Shown here piece after piece: positions 1-12,461 of a DNA stretch of 64,000 nt. The notes under the pieces were generated by a model. The model saw nothing but the letters and a program-made list of their open reading frames with translations, did not search any database and was not told where the DNA came from. The position numbers were made by a program, and so were the translations under genes. Position 1 is the stretch's first letter. Each line of letters starts with the position of its first letter. The stretch is from Benincasa hispida (taxonomy: Eukaryota > Streptophyta > Magnoliopsida > Cucurbitales > Cucurbitaceae), in the NCBI RefSeq assembly GCF_009727055.1, contig NC_052349.1:48156085-48220084 (forward strand), read 5' to 3'.

Positions 1-358
1 GGCCGCGTAGATGGCCATGGTGACCTCGATCCTTCAGTTCAATGGCAATCAACCACAGGAGCCATTGTCCACGGATATATGCGTTGTTGCCCGTCCTCTG
101 CAAAGATACAGTTGCGTTGGTGAGCACAATGCGTTATTCTTTTTCATGCGTCCATTCAAATAAAATATTAAAGAAAAATTTGTTTGGCAATTTGGGAAGA
201 AGTCCAATCGATTCGTATCCCCAATCAATTATGACTTGGCAGACGGAAGGACACTTTTTCTGAAATTCCATAAATGAGGGAGGTGGAAAGACGGGCCTGT
301 TGAGCTGCTCGAGGCCAGTCGCTGCAAAAATTGCGTTGAGCCCCACCACGGCCCAACC

Positions 359-366
359 TATAAATA
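359..366 (+). promoter_or_regulatory. TATA-like box ahead of the T1 ORF
   Basis: TATAAATA in a GC-richer context lies about 130 bp before the ATG at 496, a spacing that fits a plant core promoter with a short leader. It would drive the element's ORF from inside the element. It could instead be the TATA box of a 5' LTR cut by the window edge. No experiment or alignment separates the two here. Confidence 0.4.
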
Positions 367-495
367 CGACCTCCTTCTTTATTGGAACCTTTTACCTCAC
401 TTTGGCAAACCAGAAACCTTAAGCGTCTTGCATCCCAAACCTTTCTTTCTCCCCAGTAGCTTGAATTTTTACCAGACCTTTCCAAGCTCGTATCC

Positions 496-3423
496 ATGGC
501 TGACCAAACCCCAAATCAATCCACTTTACCTTCGACCCCTGATCAAGTATCCATGCGAGAGGCAACATTCCTGGTTGCTAGTCGCAGGCTTGCCGCCCAA
601 GCCTGCATTGTCCCCAGACTCGCTGGAAGAGCCTGGAGATATCCTTTGGCCAGTAGGCCTTCTGTGTTCAAGAGAGGAGGAAGCACCGAGAGCATGCCTA
701 CACCAACACTTGCCGTCTCCACTGAAAGAGAAAGGAAGAGATGTGATGATACGAAGGTGTTTGGCAACATCCTAAGTACCTCGGAGCAAGGAGGTGGGCT
801 GCCCGAGGCAGGGGTTGTAAACCAACCATTGCCTATGGAGGAGGAGACGGTGGTAGTGGTAGATGAACTAGTGAAGGATGGAGTAGTGGTGGTGGAAGAA
901 GTGGTTGTAGAAAAAGAAGAGATCACAGTCGAGGAGGCCAAGGAAGCGGAGGTTGCATTAGTGACCCCTGACATTGCGATGGGGGAGGTTACAGGGGATG
1001 CGCGGCCAGAAGAGGCCGAGAAGAAAGATAAAAATAGAGAGAAGTAGCTAGAAGAGGCCGAGAGGAAGATAAGAAGAAGAAGAAGAAGGGAAAGAATCCT
1101 AGAGAGGCAAAGTCTTCATATCATCGTAAGGCAAGAAAGAACAAAGAGCAAAAGGATGATGATGAAGATGAAGAGGCCAAGAAGGAGAGGAAGAAGAAGG
1201 ATAAAGAGGAGAGAAGATTGCACTGACGTGAGAAGAGGCGCCTGAGAGAAGAAGAAGAAGAAAGGCAGAGGGCTGCGAGCCTTGAGAAGGATGGAGAATC
1301 AACCTCCGTAAGGGATGATAGGGGGAAACGACGCAGTTGATGGAACCAGCAACCTGAAGCAACGCAATTGGTTGCGACAGATGAAGGAAAAGAAGCAGAG
1401 GAAACCCCCCTAATGCAGCGTCGCAGGGAGAATGCGCCGCAAGGGTCCACAATTGACCCTCAAAGATTAATTTTAGCATTGGAAGAGAAAGAGAGAAAAA
1501 GAAAAGAAAAAGAAGAGAAGCAAGAAAAGATGGAGAGGGGTAAGCTCATCATCGCAGAAGGGAATAGAAGAAGAAGATTGGAGTTTAAGGAGATACGACG
1601 CAACAATGAGCTTGCCAGACTTGAAGGGATCCGAAAGCGCGAGGAGAAACAACGCCTTGCTGGCCTCTGAGCAATTCAAAGAAGAGTTTGCGAGAGAAGA
1701 AAGAGAAGAAGAAGAAAAAAGAGAAAGAATAAGGAAGAAGATGACAAATTGTTGTTAGAGGAGAAGAGAAGGAAGCGCGAAGCCAATAAGAAGCGCTTTT
1801 ATAAGAGCAAGGGCAAAGAGCTCACCGAGCGCAAGAAAGAAGAGCAACATAGAGAGTGGGAAAAGAGAGAACAACAAGCAGCCCACCTTGTGTTGGCAAA
1901 AGGAAAGTCTTTAGTAGAAAGCAACGAGCCCGCGACGGCCGAGAAACGATCATCAAAGAAAAAGGAAAACGATGATATGTTGATCGAGATGGGCTTCTAC
2001 CCTGCGCCGACCCCACTACTTGACCTCATCACGAGCATAATTGTAGAGCATGGGTGGGACACATTCTGCCAGTGCCCATCCATCATAGTGCCTCAGGTAG
2101 TGCGAAGCTTTTACCGCGGGCGCTTGCACGAAAATAGGGATATGGTGACCTTTAAGGGAGAGACAGTATCCTTCAATGCAAGGGACATCAACGAAATTTA
2201 TCAAATGAAGGACAACCCTGATGTGCCAGGGAACAAGATTATTGATGATCCCACAGAAGAGCAGATGGAGGACGCATTGAAGTTATAAATCAACCGGGCA
2301 CGAAGTGGTCGGTCTCACCCAAAGGCATCTGTACCTTAGAGTCTAAGTCCTTGTTGCTGGAGGGAAGGCTCTGGGTTTATTTGGTCAAGAAGTGGCTGAT
2401 CCCAATGATGCACGACAGAATTGTATCAAGGGATCGGGTCATGGCCGCATACTGTATAGCCCGCGGCATTCCTATCGACGTAGGACAGTTAATCGCAAGA
2501 CAGATCAGAGCATTAGTGGGGCATGTTCGGGGGCAGTACTTCTTCCCGTGGATCGTTTCAAGTCTATGCCTATCTATGGGTGTAGGTGTTGATGAGGAGC
2601 CCATGCCAGAAGTCCACGGCCTCATCAACATAAAAATCTTGAGGATGCTCCTCAAAGATTCTCCACACTGTCCCGAGTTGCTAGCAAAGAGGCCTGCGAT
2701 CGATTTGAATACGCTGCTGGAACCCAGACCAAAAAGAAGACGAAGAGAGGATAAGGGAAAAGAGAAGGTCTAGGAGTCACCAACGCAAAATTTTGAACCC
2801 ATCTTCCCTTAGTCATCCGGCCTCCAAGCCCTCTGAGCCCGCCAACGAAACCCTCTTCCCCCTTACACGAGCATTATTTTACAAACCTTCTTCTTATCCC
2901 CAACTCTTTTTTTTACCCAGCAACCCCACCTTCACCATTAGTATCATCACCGCAACTCACCATTCCACCGCCGCAAGTTGATGATCCACATGGTTTGGGT
3001 GAAGGCACCTCTGCCTAACCCCAAAACGATGCTGGCAAGACATCGCACGCATAACCCTCCATCACCTCCATGGCTGCTGAGTTAGCAGAAATGAGATCCC
3101 TCTTCTCCCCACAACAACAACTCTTCTTTCAACAACAACACTTCTTCAATCAATGATTTGAGGTAGTAATGGAGCACATTTATGAGATTCAACGTAGTGC
3201 CGCCTCATCAAGAGAGGCACTGATCAACATGCAACGCAACATTTATAAAGTCCATATGCACTAGAGAATGATTGCGGAGCGTAATCAAGAGTACTTCAAC
3301 TTTCTTACCGCATATCTTCATGGTCTAATGGTGCCCCTACATCTCCTGCAACACTTAAATTTTGAAGAAGCGCCTCCTGCACCACCTTAAAATCCGCCTG
3401 ATCCCCCTGCTTCTCAACCTTAG
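496..3423 (+). pseudogene. decayed T1 ORF: Lys/Glu-rich coil plus 'putative plant transposon protein' domain
   Basis: Reading starts at an ATG at 496 (MADQTPNQ) and stays open to 1047. It continues in shifted frames as a highly charged Lys/Glu/Arg coiled-coil-like stretch to about 1960. The conserved part is 1975-2770. It includes FYPAPTPLLDLI, VVRSFYRGRLHENRDMVTFKG, RDINEIYQMKDNPD and, after a one-base frameshift near 2280, WLIPMMHDRIVSRDRV and IARGIPIDVGQLIARQI. This pattern resembles the plant family filed as putative plant transposon protein (Transposase_32-like), common in non-autonomous gypsy elements. That assignment is from memory. A Pro-rich linker (2790-3000) and a Gln-rich, coiled-coil-like C-terminus (3070-3423) follow. 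Biochemical function is unknown. Several stops and shifts make it a pseudogene. Confidence 0.6.
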
Positions 3424-4609
3424 TATTTACACTTTCTTCCAATAAGATTTTTAATGCGGCTATTCTTTATTTGTATTCATTTCATTTATAATTTGTAAAG
3501 TAATCAAATTCTTTGACTCTTGTATAGGCAATAGAAAATTTTGTAATGCATTCATTTGTAATTTATTTGTATACCTTGTTAATAGTCAATACAATCAGAG
3601 TATATATTCACTCCACTTTTTGCTTGTGCCTTTTTCTTTATCTTCCTTTGTCAATTGTTGTAATGTTCTAAATCTCTTATTTTTACGATCTTCATTGCGT
3701 TGCTATGACATATTACATGTTTATACTTAGAAACATTTCCCATACTTAGTAAATTCTGACTAACACTTAGCTAATACTTAGTTTAGCAGTACTTTACCTT
3801 TTATCTTTCAAAGTTCTGCTCAAACATTCTTTTTAAAATTTTCTTCTAAGTGTTTGTCTAGTCTCTCCAAACAACACAATGAGAACCTTGCTCATCTTTA
3901 AATTTGGGGGTGGAGAAGGTCTGAGTAGATGAGATCAAGATTATGCTGTAGTTAAGAAAATGTGTCCATTTTCATTAAAAAAAAATATATATTTTTATGC
4001 ACAACTCCAATGTCAGCACAAGGGAAAACCTCAAAACTGTCCCAACCTGATAAGAGTTTAGTTGTGAAAGAAGCCTGTTCGTAGTTGGATGTTCGTATGA
4101 CACCTGTAGGAGCAAGCCAAAACGAAGATGGGTTTCCAAGAACAACGCAATATAAAAAAAAAAAAAGAAAGAAACAAAAAAAAAAGTAAGAGACAACTCC
4201 TCTGATTATCATGAGTTGAAGTTGAAATTGGCATACAACCGTAGTTGGATATCCGCATGACACTCGTGGGGATAAGCCAGAACGAAGAGTGTAACCATGA
4301 CCAATAGTCTCTAAATAAAGAAATGATGGAAAGTTTTGCTCACCACATATATACACATCAAGTTGTTTTGACAAAGAAGAGATAAACATTCTATTTTGAA
4401 AACTAGAAAAGCATCTTTGAGCAGAATTTTGTCATATAGAAAGATAAAAGTAGGGCTTGCTAAGAATTAGCAAGGATAGAAGGAAATTGTGATGTCAAGT
4501 AATGTGCCTAAATGTAACATTCGGAGCAACCAATCATCACAAAAATAAAGGATAGGAATTGAGCATGATTGCCTTAGTAGAAGATATGCTTGAGGACAAG
4601 CATATATCT
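3424..4609. other. T1 3' non-coding region
   Basis: There is no coding potential on either strand apart from shadow frames. It is AT-rich, with an internal copy of AAATTTGGGGGTGGAG near 3899 that resembles the true polypurine tract, a pair of 49-bp direct repeats at 4080-4288, and A-rich tracts near 3980 and 4150. Long untranslated 3' regions with internal repeats are usual for Tat/Athila elements. Confidence 0.5.
4080..4288 (+). repeat. pair of 49-bp direct repeats in the T1 3' region
   Basis: CGTAGTTGGAT starts both copies and AACGAAGA ends both (4080-4128 and 4240-4288). Between them the copies agree at most positions, both reading through CATGACAC or TATGACAC and AAGCCA. The spacing is 160 bp, so this is a diverged duplication and not a tight tandem array. 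Confidence 0.7.
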
Positions 4610-4620
4610 AAATTTGGGGG
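4610..4620 (+). other. T1 polypurine tract
   Basis: AAATTTGGGGG lies directly before the LTR start (TGTGATAACT). In LTR retrotransposons this tract primes plus-strand DNA synthesis. The preceding GAGGACAAGC context is typical of Tat/Athila elements. Confidence 0.7.
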
Positions 4621-6374
4621 TGTGATAACTTATAGAAATACAAGTTATTTCTGCCATCTTACCTAGATATTGCGGCCAAAAGTTAGTGAATATGCACCGA
4701 TTGTATGAAAATTAGCCTAGTATTACAATAATTATAAATGTTTGCAGTTACACCCACTAACACCATAAAAATGGAAGACAAGTCGAATTTTACTCTGTTT
4801 TGCAGGAGACCAAATCACCGCTTGCGCTCAAGGCTCACGAGAAACTGATCAATGCATCTCTGTCACATCGCGCCCGCCAATCAACAATGAAGAGACGATT
4901 ACCGCAATGACAGCGAAATACGATAGTTGATCTAGAGCTGTGTTTCAACCGCATGCGATAATAAAAACAAGACCGCATGCGAATCCATGATCGAAAGATG
5001 CAGCTGAGCAACGCAAAAGCGGAGGATTGAGACACATGTACAACTAACGGTTGTGTAGAATTGATGGTCTGATTGCATAACAGAAGGAATAATATTCCTC
5101 TATCTTCGAAATTACCATGACAATCAAGTGGGGACCACAAGGTTGGAGTCAAAGACCTGCACCTATAAATACCTCATAGATTTCAGAGAAAAAGAGTATG
5201 CTACAGGATGCGGGGTAAATGCTGCAAAACTATTGAGAGAAAAGGCTGAGCTGAGTGCTTAAGTGAAGAAATCCGGGAAGATGATGAGATAAGGTAGAGA
5301 GGTGAATCTCAGTTCTAATCTGCCAAACACTCGATTGAAAGCTCTGTGCAAAGATCCTTGCTACCGGTGGAGCAAGCCTGAGAGGGATGTTCTTCCTACC
5401 ATCAAATCCATCCTATCCGGCAAGCAGATCTCCATCAAATCAGTGCCAAGACATTGGCACTTTTTTGTATCTGTTCTATCTCTTTCATCATTGTATTTCA
5501 CCTTTTCATTCTCTTTTCATTCACACCATGTATCAAATGCTTAATAGAGATATTAATTATTTCGATAGCTTTCATTTATCATTTTCTGTGTATTTCCGTT
5601 CACCCATCAATCACTTTCTTCATGATGTCTTTTTAATTGCCTGATAAGCAATATGAATTAACTAAGTACTTAATCTGTGTTAAAGATATAAAATGTGTTT
5701 AGCTAAGGCATGCTAGACGACATCTTCACCTGTGAGACCAAAAGTGAAGATGCCATTCTGATCTATCGAGAGAAGATCAGAAGAATGTGTTAACTAAAGC
5801 GAGTAGTACTTCCAGACATGGAAACAACCTTGCGTTCATTACGTTAGTCTCTGTTTCACCACAGACATGTGGGAGCACGACCGATCACTGAAAGGTGTAT
5901 GCCAAGAGAAGTGCGGAACAACATTTGTAGATTCAACGCAATTGAGAACTTGCATTGTTTATATTATCTACCTTTCTCTTTCTATTCTGTTCATAAGACT
6001 TGCCGCCGCATTCCATGTCTTTGCACAACTTTCACAGCCAGCCTTGACCCCAGCATTTTGTACATGAAGCCTGTACCTTGTATCATCTAGCTTAGGTTTA
6101 TTGTATTTCATTTTATTATCGCATCTTTACTGCTTTACTTTATTTTATCATAATTTATATACCTGTACAAACACATTTTTAAAGATTGAAAACCTGGTCA
6201 CATATATCATGAACATACCACAATAACCTAAATCAGTTTTCGTGTTTGACCTCGGATCACACCGAGAAACTTGCGATGGAATTACACTTGGTTCTATCGT
6301 AAGGAAACTTGTGACAACGCATGGCATACTACATGAACATCCATAATTAACGCATATTTAGAAGTAGTATCACA
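4621..6374 (+). repeat. T1 3' LTR
   Basis: It begins TGTGATAACT immediately after the polypurine tract. An inverted repeat ATAACTT/AAGTTAT lies just inside the 5' end. A TATA box (TATAAATA, 5164-5171) marks the promoter. The 3' half is rich in TGCG/CGCA words and ends near GTATCACA (6374), or at ATAACA (6393) if that is the true end. The terminal 170 bp resemble the left end of the LTR at 14366-16351 read on the minus strand, sharing CCTCGGAT, GAGAAACTT, AAACTTGTG and ACGCATGG in the same order. Confidence 0.65.
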
Positions 6375-6429
6375 TCATTTTGGGCATATAACATCATCAA
6401 TCATACCTATCAAAAACTATGTTACATTA

Positions 6430-7543
6430 ATGTAAAGATATGTGAGTGGGGTATCCTATATAAATGAATTTATACATAGACCGGACCACACAATAATTAG
6501 TTTCTCTTTATAACACTGTTACTTGAAGAAACTAATATTTCACTAGGAAGACCATTGCAGACTTGACCTTAATCCTGAGTGAGTTGTGAACTCCTGTTTA
6601 TGATGACAGTCATTTGATCTGTATGGGTGAGAGTGGCCATGATAGTCGACTCGATAAGTCTAGGATATGTTTGATTAGACAGCTGGAAACACAACTACAC
6701 AAGATGAAATTCACTGCTTTCGAATCCTTGAGAAAGTAGCTAAATTGCTCCTTTAATAGCTGGTTTCGAGTCTTAAGCAATGAGGACTCAATCTCTCACT
6801 GGCCTGAGAAGTGTTAGTTTATAGTTGGCTATAAACTGTTTGTTCATTAGAGGAATCAGTGAAGCTTCTAATTTGTAGGTCCATAAGATCCTTTGTTAGC
6901 TCACCAAAGGATAGTAATGAGAAATGGTTTAAATTGTTCAAATCAAATGAGATAATTTTATGTTAATGAGATTAATGTATAATGGTTAATATAGATATGA
7001 TCTATAATCCAAATTATGTAAGAGAGATATATTTGAATAAGATTCAAATATTAGATTTAATAAATTGGATTCATAAAGAGATGTATACATATAAATATGT
7101 GATATTTATATGTTAATTAACTTCATATTAAATATGATTTAACTGAATAATTGATGGTTAATTAATTGATTAAGAAATAATGGAGATTGGAAGTTAGTAT
7201 AAATATATGATATTTATGATAATTAACTAAATGTACATTAAATAGGATTTAATATATGGTCATTAATTAATGTGTCAATTAATTAAATAAGGATTATTTA
7301 ATTAATTAGTACTAAAGGTATAAAGGAAAATACTTGGAGAAGGGATTAACCGTTTTTCATATAAATATATCTTTATAGCCTATTTAGGGAAAAAGCTTTT
7401 TTGATTACACAAAAAAAAAAAAAGAACCTAGACTCCAAGCCTCCACCTTCTCCCTAAAATTTCTCTACCCTTTTCCTCCTCAAAAGTTCTTGGAGACCAC
7501 TCTTCTAAGTTGTTTGCAATCCTAGAGAATAGCAATGTAACTT
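6430..7543 (+). repeat. S0: 5'-truncated copia-type LTR, plus orientation
   Basis: The order of blocks matches the other copia LTRs in the window: GAGTGGGGTATCCTAT, CTTAATCCTGAG, GAACTCCTGTTTATG, CTGTATGGGTGAGAGTGGCC, ACAAGATGAAATTCACT and TTCATTAGAGGAATCAGTG. The 5' start is missing and the right end stops where S1 begins. The 7000-7360 stretch is very AT-rich with TTAATTAA words. No internal region or second LTR is attached. Confidence 0.6.
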
Positions 7544-7950
7544 TGTGTAGGGATCGGATCCCACAACGGAAGCGTTCGACAAGGAATGCCATGCATCCCA
7601 CTATTCGATTTTACATTAAAGAAAATCGTTACACTAAACAGAATAAGTAAACAAAAAAAATAGCATATTTTAGGGAAAGGATTAGAATGATTCTTACCTT
7701 TGTAGATTCTCTAATGCCACGAACAAGTCTCTCCAAGGTTCCAACAAACGAATCTCCAAACGGTCTTGATTATGAACAACTCCTTGAATGTTCTCGAATA
7801 CTACCACGAGAGAAACCTTGTTATTCTCTTAAGATTCCAATAGAGGATAGGTGGTATCCAACTATTGGGAGAGGGAGAGGAGACTAGTGTTTTTTTTAGA
7901 GAGTAGAGAGGCTTAGAGAAAATTATGCACAATAACACTAGGGAGTTGTG

Positions 7951-10900
7951 TAGGTGTGTACGTGGGTTGGGTTGGATTGGGTTTATGAATATTTTAGGCC
8001 CAACCCTATGCTTCGATTTGTGTATTTTTCTAACCCAAACTAAGCCTTGTTAAATTATGAACCTGAACCAAACCAACCCATAAAAAATGGGTTGGGTTGG
8101 TCTAGTTCCATCGATTCTCTTAAAAAAAAAAAGCTTGATAGGATCTTAGTTCTTTACTCGTGATCTCATATGGAAAATATTAAATACCCTAATAATGTTC
8201 AAATATGTGAATCAACTATATAATATTCATTGAAATAAAAGAAACATACATGGAATCAAATTAAAATACTATTCACCAATAAAAATACTAACACATAAGA
8301 TTCCACAATAACAATATCCAAAATCTATGATAACAAAACAAGTCTCCAAAATTCACAAGAAAGACCATAATGTCTACAAAATTCAAAATAAAGACAACAA
8401 TGTTTTCAAATATCTACAAAATCCATAAGTAAGACTATAATGTCTACAAAAGTCTTCAAAATCCATAAATACATAGTATCCAAAAAATGCACTAAAAAGA
8501 GCAATCCATTGAATTTTTGAATAGCAACCAATGGACTTGAATGATTCATTCATGATTCTGACAGAACTTGCTCCTTGAACCCTAAACAAGATTTAAATAA
8601 TAAATGATGTAAGAATATTATCATAATTTCAATATATTAATATAGACTATAGAGTAAATATATAAAAGATAACACTACCTAATAAAACTTGATCACAAGT
8701 TTCCAATTCTTTAGTTTGTGGAGTAAGATCTAATAACATTGGCTTTGCACGTCACCAATTTTGTGTACATATTAAAGTCTCCACCATCTTAGGACTTAAA
8801 GAACTTCTAAAAAGGTCATGTATTCTAACTCCTAACTAAATGTTGATTCAAAAGCAACTGTTGTCACTGGTACGGCTAAGACATCTCGAGCAACTTGTGA
8901 TAAAACTTTGTATTTGGGAGCATTTAATTTCCACCAATTCAAAATATCAAAATTTTCGGTCAAATCCTCATTAGGTTCTGACAAATATCTCTCCACATTA
9001 TTTTTTATTTCATTCAAATTTTTCTATGTTCTTCTTCGTTTGTATTTAAATTGTAAAACCATTTACATGAAATCACAATCCTCACTTATTTCAACTATGT
9101 GATATGGTTGTTCAAAAGCATGACCACTTGAATCACTTGCTTATAAAACTCATACAATTGCATCAAACTAACTTTCACCTCATTAGTCATTGTTCTAGCA
9201 ACTCCATCCCCATAGATACTTATGAAACAAAAGGACACATAATCCAACTTATATCGTGGATCAAGCACAATAGCTAGAAGCAACACTTTGTTCAACTTGT
9301 CAAGAGATCCCCAATACTTGTCAAATTTCATTCTCATATTGGAAGCCATAGTATATATCACACTATTTACATTTTGGCTCCAACCTATTAAACGTCGTTG
9401 AATCCCACAAAGTTCATGAAAAAATGTATTAGAAGCAACATAAGTTGAGCCACTAACCTTCAATGTAAGATCATAAAACATCTTAAAAAATTTGACAAAA
9501 ATTCTAACATGGTTCTAATTGGCTAAGGTCGGTGGTCCTTTTCTTTTCTTTCCACTCTCATATTCAGTAAATATGATGTACAAAATCTTCATCCTCTTCT
9601 TCTAAGCATTGAAAAGCCTTTTCAAATTTTAAAGCATGATCAAGCATCAAATATGTTGAATTCCATCTTGTAGACACATCCAGACAAACAAGGGCTTTAG
9701 ATTCAATCTTTTCATGTCCAACACACTCTAAATTTTTTTTCAATCGCTTAGGAGAAGATATAACATATCTTACAACATTTCGTACACTAGCTATTGAATC
9801 ATGCAATTCTTTCAATCCATCATTGACAATCAAGTTCATAATATGAGCACAACATCTCATATGCAATAACTCACCATCCAAGATAAGAGATTTCCAAATC
9901 TTTAGTTTTCTCTTCATATATGAGATTGTCGAATCACTTGAAGTTGCATTATCAATAGTAATTGAAAAAACTTTATGAATACCCAATCCAATAAACAACA
10001 TTCAATTACTTTACCAATTGTCTCTCCCTTATGATTAGGCACTTTAAAAAAATTCAATATTCTTTTCGGTAAATTCCATTCAGAATCAACAAAATGTGCT
10101 GTAAGAACCATGTAATTGATGTTCTGTAAGGAAGTCCAAGTATCTGTTGTTAGTCTCACTCTTTGACCACTTTTGATTAAAGTTGATTTCAACAAATTTT
10201 TTTTTTTCATGCACATACAGTTGATAAAATATCCCTAGCAATTGCGATTCTTGAAGGAATATCAAACTTAGGACATGCAACATCACAAAATTCTTTAAAC
10301 CCTTTTGTCTCTACAAATCTAAATGGTATCTCATATACTACTAGCATCTTAGCACATGCATTTCTAACTCTTTGTTGACTAAATGCTTCCATAAGGCACT
10401 AGTTCCACATGAAGAAGTGTCACAAGCGTAATCTTTATCACAATAGTTACATTTGCATCTTATACCTTTGGTGTTAGATCTTTCCATCTTTGTAAAGTGA
10501 TCCCACATTGAAGACGATGACCTAGTTGGTTTTCTCTTGCCAATGACTGTCATTTTCGATGGTTTAGAACATCCATCGGGAATATTTATAGGTGGTGATT
10601 CATTGTCAATCAACTCACTATTTTCCATCTACAATATTAACAAATAAAGAAAAAAAAATGAATATGAAACGCAAACAGTGAACTGCTCAACCCACTGACT
10701 AAATATGAATATAAAAATATATAATAAAATATGGATATAGATTTTATTGCTCAAGAATTCATAATCCAACACCACTAACCGACTGGTATTTTATTTAAAA
10801 TTTTGCTCAAGGTTAAATAAATTGGCAGAAAAAAAATATAATACTATTATGTAATATTATTAATATACGTTGACATAAAACTCAAAACTTCAATCAACGA

Positions 10901-11692
10901 AACCCACATGGAGTAATCATAAAAAGCAAGATGATGAGATTGATGGAGTTGTTTGGAAGTGACATCCTTAAAAAAGAATAAGCAAAATTGTGAAGGAGTA
11001 GAGAGACGGGTTTTCGTTCAGGGAAGAAGAAGAAATCAAAGAGTTTGAAAGGAAGAAAAAATTGAAGCAAAGTTGAAGGAAACAGCCGAATCCAAAAAGT
11101 TAAGTGATCGACTTCATGGGTTGTCGATCAATTTTTTTTTTTTAAAAAAAAAGAAAAAAAAACACAAATAGTCAGAAAGGCGCTCGCCTCCAGAAGTTAC
11201 AAACCTAGTGGGAAAGCAGTCAGCCTATGACACAAACAATTGGGAGACAGATGTAGGCTTATCGATGGAAGATGGAGACGGAGACAGAGACAATGGAAGA
11301 AGACGGAGATGGAGTAGAGCGGGAGAAGAAGACTAAGTTGTGCCAACAGAGAGGAGACGAGAAGATGTTTCATTCCTCACGTGATGTATCCCTAACGACA
11401 ACATGTTTGATGGAGAGGGAGACGATCACATTTAGTCGTTCATGATGGTCTGTTGTAATTAAACCCTTAAAAAATGGGTTGGGGCCACTGGGTCTTGGGT
11501 TTATTAAAAATTTGGGTCGGTTTGGTTCGACCTGAATTTCTGCCCTATGAACCCGCCAACCGAACCGACCTACTCGAGTTTATTAAAAAAAAACCCAAAC
11601 CAAACCAACTTTTTTTAGAACCAACCTAAACCAGGTGGGTTGGGTTGGGTTGCTCGGTTTTTTCAGGTCCTTGGTTTTTTTGAACACTCCTA
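7951..11692 (-). mobile_element. hAT superfamily DNA transposon (3742 bp) with 8-bp target duplication
   Basis: The left end reads TAGGTGTGTACGTGGG and the right end, on the reverse strand, TAGGAGTGTTCAAAAAA, giving short imperfect terminal inverted repeats. Both flanks carry the identical octamer GAGTTGTG (7943-7950 and 11693-11700). An 8-bp duplication is the hallmark of hAT transposition. Clusters of GGGTTGG/CCAACCC lie inside both ends (7963-8110 and 11470-11660) and may be subterminal transposase sites. A broken BED-finger hAT transposase lies inside on the minus strand. Removing the element plus one octamer restores the S1 LTR. Confidence 0.93.
8750..10628 (-). pseudogene. hAT transposase, RICESLEEPER/BED zinc-finger type, broken
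   Basis: The start is an ATG at 10628. The N-terminus carries a BED-type finger: SMWDHFTKMERSN, then CKCNYCDKDYACD and a later SALWKHL with His. The RNase H-like core follows in shifted frames: LTTDTWTSLQNINYM, IDNATSSDSTI, RCCAHIMNLIVNDGL and LDVSTRWNSTYLMLDHAL. Then come VLDPRYKLDY and the C-terminal dimerisation segment DILNWWKLNAPKYKVLSQVA with a degraded FESTFS. Residual coding (RSSLSPKMVETLICTQNW) continues to about 8750 beyond a stop. At least five frame breaks are needed to join these pieces, so it cannot make transposase. The parent family cuts and pastes DNA and needs the dimerisation domain. Confidence 0.88.
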
Positions 11693-12461
11693 GAGTTGTG
11701 TATTGTCAATGTTTCTCTACAATGAGACTGTATTGTGTTGTATTTTACAAAGGCCATATGGATGTCTTTATATAGGGAAGGGCCAAGGCCTTTTCCTAAT
11801 ATATTTTTCTTTTTCTAATATATATTTTCTTTTTTTGTAATTAATTAAATAACGCTTATTTAATTTGCTCAATTAAATAATGCTTATTTAATTTGCATAA
11901 TTAAATAACACAAGGGGTCGCTGCCGCTTCGTCTAGGATTCATCTAGGGTTCGTCACTGCTGATACGTTCGCTAGGGGTAGGGAGCCGCCGTTTCGTCTT
12001 CGCCGGTCGTTTCTACATTACTGGTCATTTCGTCTGGTGTTTTCTGGTGTTGTTTCGTTTTGCGATTGACAGAAGCTGGTGGTGTCGTTTCGCGTTCGTT
12101 GGTCATTCCTGGATCTGTAGATCCGTGCAATGGTCATTCCTGGTCGTTCGATGGATCCGTAGATGCATTCGTCGGTCATTCCTGGTCGTTTCACATCGTG
12201 TTCGACTGACTGGTAAGCCGCGACTTGTTGACTGGTAGGTTCGAAGCTATACGGTTTTTATAAGCGACTGGTAGAGGTGTTTGTGGTCGACTGGTGAGGC
12301 TGGGTTCTGTTGGTTGACAGATGGTGATCTTATTGAGGTGTGGGTTTAACACGGTGAGAGTTGATGATGATGGTGCATAAGCGGTCGCCTTTAAGACTAA
12401 AGGAGAAAAATAGAGGCATGTTGCTCGTCAACCTTTTCGTCTGCTTAGATCGGAGATCGAT

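Larger units (their letters stand above)
1..6374 (+). mobile_element. T1: non-autonomous Tat/Athila-like gypsy element, 3' part
   Basis: A long element enters from the left edge of the window and ends in a 3' LTR. The order seen is a TATA-like box, a decayed Lys/Glu-rich ORF, about 1.2 kb without coding potential, a polypurine tract (AAATTTGGGGG, ends 4620) and an LTR starting TGTGATAACT at 4621. No protease, reverse transcriptase or integrase motif is visible, so it must be mobilised in trans. The polypurine tract reading straight into TG is typical of Tat/Athila elements. The 3' boundary is soft, between 6374 and 6393, because the second LTR lies outside the window and no target duplication could be confirmed. 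Confidence 0.6.

Noticed and set aside
543..974. Minus-strand Ser/Thr-rich open frame
   Set aside because: Shadow of the acidic, Glu/Val-rich plus-strand T1 ORF; no motif and no start context.
1099..1679. Minus-strand Leu/Ser-rich frames resembling membrane proteins
   Set aside because: They are the antisense of the AAG/GAG-rich coil of the T1 ORF; the hydrophobicity comes from CTT/CTC codons.
3893..3915. Second AAATTTGGGGGTGGAG as an alternative polypurine tract
   Set aside because: It is not followed by an LTR start. The copy at 4610 runs directly into TGTGATAACT.
7000..7360. AT-rich TTAATTAA stretch as a MITE or matrix attachment region
   Set aside because: No terminal repeats or target duplication; comparable AT-rich parts occur in the same position of the related S1 LTR.
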